NCBI GenBank assembly: GCA_938021685.1
Contig: CALIFM010000133.1
Coordinates: forward strand, 1-9,737
Reading direction: 5' to 3'
Length of the DNA: 9,737 bases
Origin: an uncultured Gammaproteobacteria bacterium
GTDB taxonomy: Bacteria > Pseudomonadota > Gammaproteobacteria > Arenicellales > Poriferihabitantaceae
The notes beneath the pieces were generated by a model. The model made no database searches. It saw only the letters and a list, made by a program, of their open reading frames with translations, and was not told where the DNA came from. Of the stretch, positions 5,688 through 9,737 are shown in pieces (the stretch's first letter is position 1; each line of letters starts with the position of its first letter). The translations under genes and the position numbers were made by a program.

Positions 5688-6841
5688 GTTTGTTGCTCAG
5701 CCCCTAAGCCTGCAGCTGACTTAAGCGATTGCTGTTCTAAAGCCCAGATAACATGCTCTTGCACGATTTCATTTGGGTAATCAAGCCGTTTGCGCAGTGC
5801 GATCACATTGGCTTCGTTGTAAGGAGCGTTGCCAATAGCAATCGCGATATTACGTAGCCAGCTAACGTGGCCAATACGACGGATGGCCGAGCCTTCAAGG
5901 CGGTTTAAGAATTGTGTCTCGCTCCATGCAAATAAGCTGAGCAAGCTAGCAGTGTCCAAGTTATTGCGCGGCGCAAAATCAGCTTCTTCAGTTTGTGGGG
6001 CAAAGCGGTTCCAGGGGCAGAATAGCTGGCAATCATCACAGCCATAAATGCGGTTGCCCATAGGGATACGCAACTCTTCAGGGATAGAGCCGTGATGTTC
6101 GATGGTTAAATACGAGATGCAACGGCGCGCATCCACCACATAGGGCGTAACGATGGCCTGTGTGGGGCATACATCGATACAACTGGTGCATTCGCCGCAG
6201 TGCGCACTAGTAGGTTGCTTGAGTTCTTTGTCAGGTGGCGGGCTTAAATCAAAATCGAGATAAATTTCGCCCAAGAAAAACCATGAGCCTTGCTCGCGGC
6301 AGAGAATATTAGAGTGCTTGCCTACCCAGCCAAGGCCCGCTTGCGCGGCGATGGGTTTTTCTAGCACCGGTGCGCTATCGGTAAATACGCGATGTCCAAA
6401 GGGGCCAACAAGGGTTTCAATGAATTTGGCCAACTTAGCCAAACGTTGGCGCATTAGCTTATGGTAGTCGCGCCCCAGTGCATAACGAGATATATAAGCT
6501 TGATTGGGCAGCTCCAACGCATCAATCGCTGTTTGTTGTGGCTGCGTTAAATAATTCATCCGCAGGCTTAGAATGCTGACGGTGCCGGGGATGAGCTGCG
6601 CAGGCTGGGTACGGCGCAAACCGTGCTTCTGCATGTAATGCATTTGGCCATGAAAGCCTTTATCAAGCCAATCAAGTAATTGCACTTCGGCCTCACTTAG
6701 GTCTATTGATGACACGCCCACATCGGCAAAGCCCAGTTGTATAGCATGTTGTTTGATCTTTACTAGCAATGCACTTGCATCGTGAGCTTGGCTGCTGTTG
6801 ATGTTCGCATCGGGCTTGGTTGTGTCCTTACTGGGCATCAT
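5684..6841 (-). CDS. queG: Epoxyqueuosine reductase QueG
   Basis: Reduces epoxyqueuosine to queuosine at the wobble position (34) of tRNAs with GUN anticodons, the last step of queuosine synthesis. The enzyme family uses cobalamin and two [4Fe-4S] clusters. Numbering from a GTG at 6859, the cluster ligands are C221, C224, C227, C231 and C247, C274, C277, C281, followed by Pro-Trp-Asn. The catalytic acid is D161 in FTDSAPVLEKP, matching D134 of the E. coli enzyme. I prefer the tandem ATGs at 6841/6838 (about 385 residues; E. coli 379). The GTG start at 6859 would give 391 residues, and neither has a clear ribosome site. It heads a leftward operon with the 137-residue gene and the GFA gene, and is divergent from tsaE as in enterobacteria, but without nnr between them. 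Confidence 0.95.
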   Translation of the reverse strand: MMPSKDTTKPDANINSSQAHDASALLVKIKQHAIQLGFADVGVSSIDLSEAEVQLLDWLDKGFHGQMHYMQKHGLRRTQPAQLIPGTVSILSLRMNYLTQPQQTAIDALELPNQAYISRYALGRDYHKLMRQRLAKLAKFIETLVGPFGHRVFTDSAPVLEKPIAAQAGLGWVGKHSNILCREQGSWFFLGEIYLDFDLSPPPDKELKQPTSAHCGECTSCIDVCPTQAIVTPYVVDARRCISYLTIEHHGSIPEELRIPMGNRIYGCDDCQLFCPWNRFAPQTEEADFAPRNNLDTASLLSLFAWSETQFLNRLEGSAIRRIGHVSWLRNIAIAIGNAPYNEANVIALRKRLDYPNEIVQEHVIWALEQQSLKSAAGLGAEQQT

Positions 6842-6931
6842 ATAGATAATATAACGCACAGCAGCCAGTAAATTATGGCAATTCGGGTTAAAATCAGGGG
6901 GTTTAATGGTCTATTAATTCTATTGGGTCTT
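6842..6931. other. Divergent intergenic region queG/tsaE
   Basis: About 90 bp between the preferred starts of queG and tsaE must hold promoters for both directions. AT-rich patches near 6841-6853 and 6886-6894 could serve as -10 boxes, but I found no -35/-10 pair good enough to annotate. Alternative starts (GTG 6859 leftward, ATG 6875 rightward) would shrink the gap to 15 bp, which argues against using both. No nnr remnant is evident. Confidence 0.5.
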
Positions 6932-7369
6932 ATGGAGCAAGCTTTGCAACGTACTTTCTTGGAAGACGAAACGGCCACTGCGAAATTTGCTGCCTCGCTG
7001 CTGCCACTGTTGCACGCAGGTGATGTGGTGTATTTACAGGGGGATCTCGGCGCAGGCAAAACTACGTTAACGCGTGCCTTACTGCGGTTGCTTGCTTATA
7101 CAGGTACGGTTAATAGCCCAACCTATACACTTATTGAATCATACCAATTACCTCCATTTGATTTGCACCATTTTGATTTATACCGTTTAAAGTCGGCCGA
7201 TGAGTTGGAAGCATTGGGCGCGCGTGATTTGTTTGATGCAGGTAGTGTATGCATGATTGAATGGCCGCAAAACGCGCAAGACTGGTTACCAGGGGCTAAC
7301 ATCGTGGTAGAGATTGAACATGCCGAGCAGGGGCGCTGGGTGCAAGTACAAAACAATAAATTAGACTAA
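6932..7369 (+). CDS. tsaE: tRNA threonylcarbamoyladenosine biosynthesis ATPase TsaE
   Basis: The ATPase partner of the TsaB-TsaD complex that makes N6-threonylcarbamoyladenosine (t6A37) in ANN-decoding tRNAs; normally essential. From ATG 6932 it has 145 residues, close to the E. coli length of about 153. The Walker A motif is GDLGAGKT with K43. Family motifs follow: NSPTYTL, the HFDLYRL strand and the acidic IEWP segment. An in-frame ATG at 6875 would add 19 hydrophobic residues not typical of the family, so it is rejected, although the ribosome site at 6932 is also weak. It is first of the tightly packed series tsaE-amiB-mutL, with amiB starting 5 bp after its stop. Confidence 0.92.
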   Translation: MEQALQRTFLEDETATAKFAASLLPLLHAGDVVYLQGDLGAGKTTLTRALLRLLAYTGTVNSPTYTLIESYQLPPFDLHHFDLYRLKSADELEALGARDLFDAGSVCMIEWPQNAQDWLPGANIVVEIEHAEQGRWVQVQNNKLD

Positions 7370-7374
7370 AGAAG

Positions 7375-8595
7375 ATGAAGCAATTGCGCCTTGCATGGCA
7401 GGCCGTTATTTTTATCGTGTTGCTCAGCCTTGGGCCATATGCCTTAGCTGCTAGCCAACTTAAAGATATCCGTGTCTGGCATTCGCCAGAAAATTCACGC
7501 GTGGTATTAGATTTTTCTGAAGAGCCGGATTATAAAGTTTTCTTTTTGGAAAACCCAGCGCGCTTTGTTGTTGACACTAATAATGCCAGTAGCGTGGTCA
7601 GTGTGCCGCCGCCTAGTCAGGCTGGGCCATACTTGAAAAGCTTCCGCCTTGGCCAGCCAAAGAAAGGCGTAGTGCGTTTAGTGTTGGATTTAAAACAATC
7701 GGCGCAGATTAAAAGCTTTTTGCTTAAGCCAGCCGCGGGCTTTCGTTATCGCGTGGTGTTAGATATTTCTGCAAAGCCTGGTGAGCAAGGGATTGTTGCG
7801 GCGAAGCCATCCAACAGCAATGTTGCAACGGCAGTTAAGCCTAGCGCTTCCAGCCCTCCAGTGGTACGTAGCCAAACACAAGGCCCGATCTTAGTAGCAA
7901 TTGATGCTGGTCACGGCGGTGAGGACAGTGGTGCGGTGGGTTTACGTAGTCGCGAAAAAGACATTGTGTTATCAATAGCCAAGCGGCTGAAAGCCAAGAT
8001 TGACGCCCAGCCTAATATGCGTGCGTTCTTAACTCGCGAAAGTGATTATTTTATTCCGCTACGCAAGCGCATTAAACTGGCGCGGACCAAAGATAAGCAT
8101 CCGGCTGATCTATTTGTCTCAGTACACGCTGATGGATTCCATAACCCAGCAGCGCGTGGCTCATCGGTGTACACCTTGTCATCTAAAGGTGCAACTAGTG
8201 AGGAGGCGCGCTGGTTAGCGAATCAAGAAAATGCCGCGGATTTGGCGGGTGGCGTGAGTATTGGTGACCACGACCCTGACGTGGCTAAGACGTTGCTGGA
8301 TATGTCGATGAGTAACACCAGCCACGAAAGCATTGTGCTGGCTAGGGCAATTTTGATGCAATTAAAACGCATTGGTAAAGTGCACAGTCGCAGTGTGGAA
8401 AGGGCTGGCTTTGTGGTGCTTAAATCACCCGACATCCCATCGGTGCTGGTGGAAACAGCGTTTATTACCAACCCCAGTGAAGAATCGTTATTGCGCAGTT
8501 CTAGTCATCAAGATAAATTGGCGAATGCTGTGCTAAGCGGCATTAAGGATTATATTGGTAAATCACCCACCTTGGCTGCTAGAATGCGGCCATGA
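7375..8595 (+). CDS. amiB: N-acetylmuramoyl-L-alanine amidase AmiB
   Basis: A periplasmic zinc amidase that cuts the amide between MurNAc and the stem peptide to split septal wall during cell separation. Residues 1-25 are a Sec-type signal peptide ending ALA. An AMIN domain, which targets the septum, spans about 28-130. A Ser/Ala/Pro linker runs to about 172, and the Amidase_3 domain spans about 174-392. Zinc and catalytic residues are H180 (DAGHGG), E194 (REKD), H251 (SVHAD) and E360 (VETAF). The insert at about 275-330, rich in Glu/Asp/Met, corresponds to the regulatory segment that keeps AmiB-type enzymes off until an EnvC-like activator binds. The 406-residue protein stops just after the catalytic domain, so no C-terminal LysM repeat is present. 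It starts 5 bp after tsaE with only a weak AAGAAG site, and its stop overlaps the mutL ATG by 4 bp. Confidence 0.95.
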   Translation: MKQLRLAWQAVIFIVLLSLGPYALAASQLKDIRVWHSPENSRVVLDFSEEPDYKVFFLENPARFVVDTNNASSVVSVPPPSQAGPYLKSFRLGQPKKGVVRLVLDLKQSAQIKSFLLKPAAGFRYRVVLDISAKPGEQGIVAAKPSNSNVATAVKPSASSPPVVRSQTQGPILVAIDAGHGGEDSGAVGLRSREKDIVLSIAKRLKAKIDAQPNMRAFLTRESDYFIPLRKRIKLARTKDKHPADLFVSVHADGFHNPAARGSSVYTLSSKGATSEEARWLANQENAADLAGGVSIGDHDPDVAKTLLDMSMSNTSHESIVLARAILMQLKRIGKVHSRSVERAGFVVLKSPDIPSVLVETAFITNPSEESLLRSSSHQDKLANAVLSGIKDYIGKSPTLAARMRP

Positions 8596-9737
8596 ATCGC
8601 CGTAAAATTGCCTTACTGGATGAGCGCTTAATCAATCAAATTGCCGCTGGCGAAGTCATTGAACGGCCAGCGTCCCTGCTTAAAGAATTATTAGAAAACA
8701 GCTTGGATGCAGGTGCTGACAAGGTCTCTATCGAGATAGAGAACGGCGGTATTCAACGAGTGCAAGTGGCCGATAACGGAGCGGGCATTGCCGAAGATGA
8801 ATTGCTGCTAGCGATGTCGCGCCATGCCACTAGCAAGCTGCAACATTTTGACGACTTGTATTCTATATCTAGCCTTGGTTTTCGCGGCGAAGCACTGCCC
8901 AGCATTGCAGCCGTGTCCAAGTTGACTTTAAGCTCAAAGGTGGTAGGCGCTGATTCAGGTTATCAGCTGGAGTGCTTTGGCGGTAAGCTGCGCGGTGATC
9001 CACGGCCACTGGCGCGCCAAAACGGCACCACTGTGCAAGTGAAAGACTTGTTTTATAACACACCTGCACGGCGTAAATTTTTGCGCACTGAGCAGACGGA
9101 ATACAAATACATTGATCAAATTATCCGGCGTTTAGCTTTATCGCGTTTTGATGTGGCTTTTAGTTTAAGCCACAATGGGCGTAACAAGCTTGAATGTATG
9201 GCTGCGGATGATGAAGTACAACAAAACCAACGTATTGAGGCTTTGTGTGGCGCGCAGTTTGCACAAAACTCACTTCACTTTACTAATGAACAAGCTGGTT
9301 TGGCTTTACGTGGCTGGGCCGCGCTACCAACTTTTTCGCGTAGTCAACGTGACTTGCAGTACTTTTTTGTTAATGGCAGGGCCATTAAAGACCCACTGAT
9401 TGCCCATGCTGTAAAGCGTGCCTACGCCGATGTGCTTTATAGTGGTCGTCACCCAGCTTTTGTGTTGTATTTGGCTATTGAGCCCAGCGAAGTCGATGTA
9501 AATGTGCATCCAGCTAAAACCGAAGTGCGTTTTAAAGATACGCGCCGAGTACATGACTTTATCTATCGTAGTCTGAAAAACCTCATTGCTGATGTGCGCC
9601 CTGGTGATAATGCCCCACCTGCTAGAGCCAGCTTGGGCGACGAACAGGGGGCTTTATCATCGAGTGATGGTTTGGCAAACAACAGTGCGCTACGTGATTA
9701 TCAGCCTCATGTTACCCCTACGAAGCAGGGTGCGTTT
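8592..9737 (+). CDS. mutL: DNA mismatch repair protein MutL (3' end beyond window)
   Basis: The mismatch-repair matchmaker ATPase, coupling MutS mismatch recognition to downstream endonuclease or helicase action. The frame is open from ATG 8592 to the last base (382 codons), so the C-terminal dimerisation domain lies outside. The GHKL ATPase motifs are intact: E32 and N36 in KELLENSLDAGA, D61 in DNGAGI, SRHATSK at 76-82, and GFRGEAL at 96-102. The transducer domain shows LFYNTPARRKFL, FVNGRAIKD and the conserved NVHPAKTEVRF. After about residue 335 comes a low-complexity linker start rich in Ala, Ser and Asn. Without the C-terminus one cannot say whether the endonuclease motif DQHAxxExxxxE is present; it is normally absent in organisms with MutH. 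The ATGA overlap with amiB indicates translational coupling. Confidence 0.96.
   Translation, partial: MNRRKIALLDERLINQIAAGEVIERPASLLKELLENSLDAGADKVSIEIENGGIQRVQVADNGAGIAEDELLLAMSRHATSKLQHFDDLYSISSLGFRGEALPSIAAVSKLTLSSKVVGADSGYQLECFGGKLRGDPRPLARQNGTTVQVKDLFYNTPARRKFLRTEQTEYKYIDQIIRRLALSRFDVAFSLSHNGRNKLECMAADDEVQQNQRIEALCGAQFAQNSLHFTNEQAGLALRGWAALPTFSRSQRDLQYFFVNGRAIKDPLIAHAVKRAYADVLYSGRHPAFVLYLAIEPSEVDVNVHPAKTEVRFKDTRRVHDFIYRSLKNLIADVRPGDNAPPARASLGDEQGALSSSDGLANNSALRDYQPHVTPTKQGAF

Noticed and set aside
8725..8742. TCTCTAT-CGAG-ATAGAGA inverted repeat
   Set aside because: It lies within conserved mutL codons (Val-Ser-Ile-Glu-Ile-Glu) and is explained by the protein sequence; no regulatory context.
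1..9737. Mobile elements, CRISPR arrays, tRNA genes, toxin-antitoxin or phage-defence genes
   Set aside because: Looked for on both strands; no transposase or integrase motifs, regular repeat-spacer pattern, tRNA cloverleaf or defence-type protein was found.

Overview
The window is ordinary-looking chromosomal DNA from a gram-negative proteobacterium, most likely a gammaproteobacterium. The main reason is the gene order queG (leftward) back to back with tsaE-amiB-mutL (rightward), a well-known gammaproteobacterial neighbourhood. The mutL and queG motifs are also close to the Escherichia coli proteins. Species cannot be assigned. No tRNA, rRNA, CRISPR array, insertion sequence or phage gene was seen.

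Region 1 (1-2780, rightward): an AT-rich leader with a candidate promoter and an 18-bp interrupted palindrome precedes a short rubrerythrin lacking a rubredoxin domain. It is followed by a 440-residue iron-sulfur protein of the GlpC/heterodisulfide-reductase (CCG) type and a DUF3501 protein. This trio recurs in proteobacteria and has no settled biochemical role. Rubrerythrin is a diiron peroxide-scavenging protein and the iron-sulfur protein looks like an electron carrier, so a peroxide or oxidative-stress redox unit is the natural inference. A hairpin with a T-rich tail lies between genes 1 and 2, and a bidirectional terminator closes the region.

Region 2 (2851-4830, leftward): a secreted subtilisin-family (S8) protease with signal peptide, I9-like propeptide, full catalytic set and a Thr-Pro tail. 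It has its own strong sigma70-like promoter flanked by two inverted repeats.

Region 3 (4834-6859, leftward): queG (epoxyqueuosine reductase), an unrecognised 137-residue protein overlapping it by 4 bp, and a GFA/CENP-V-family zinc protein, probably one operon. Region 4 (6932-9737, rightward): tsaE (tRNA t6A synthesis), amiB (cell-separation amidase) and mutL (mismatch repair; runs off the window end), tightly packed with a 5-bp gap and a 4-bp overlap. The gene nnr, which sits between queG and tsaE in E. coli, is absent here.

No clearly new system is evident. The best leads are the rubrerythrin/Fe-S/DUF3501 cassette with its palindromic operator candidate, the unknown gene coupled to queG, and the protease with its atypical His motif and unassigned N-terminal segment.
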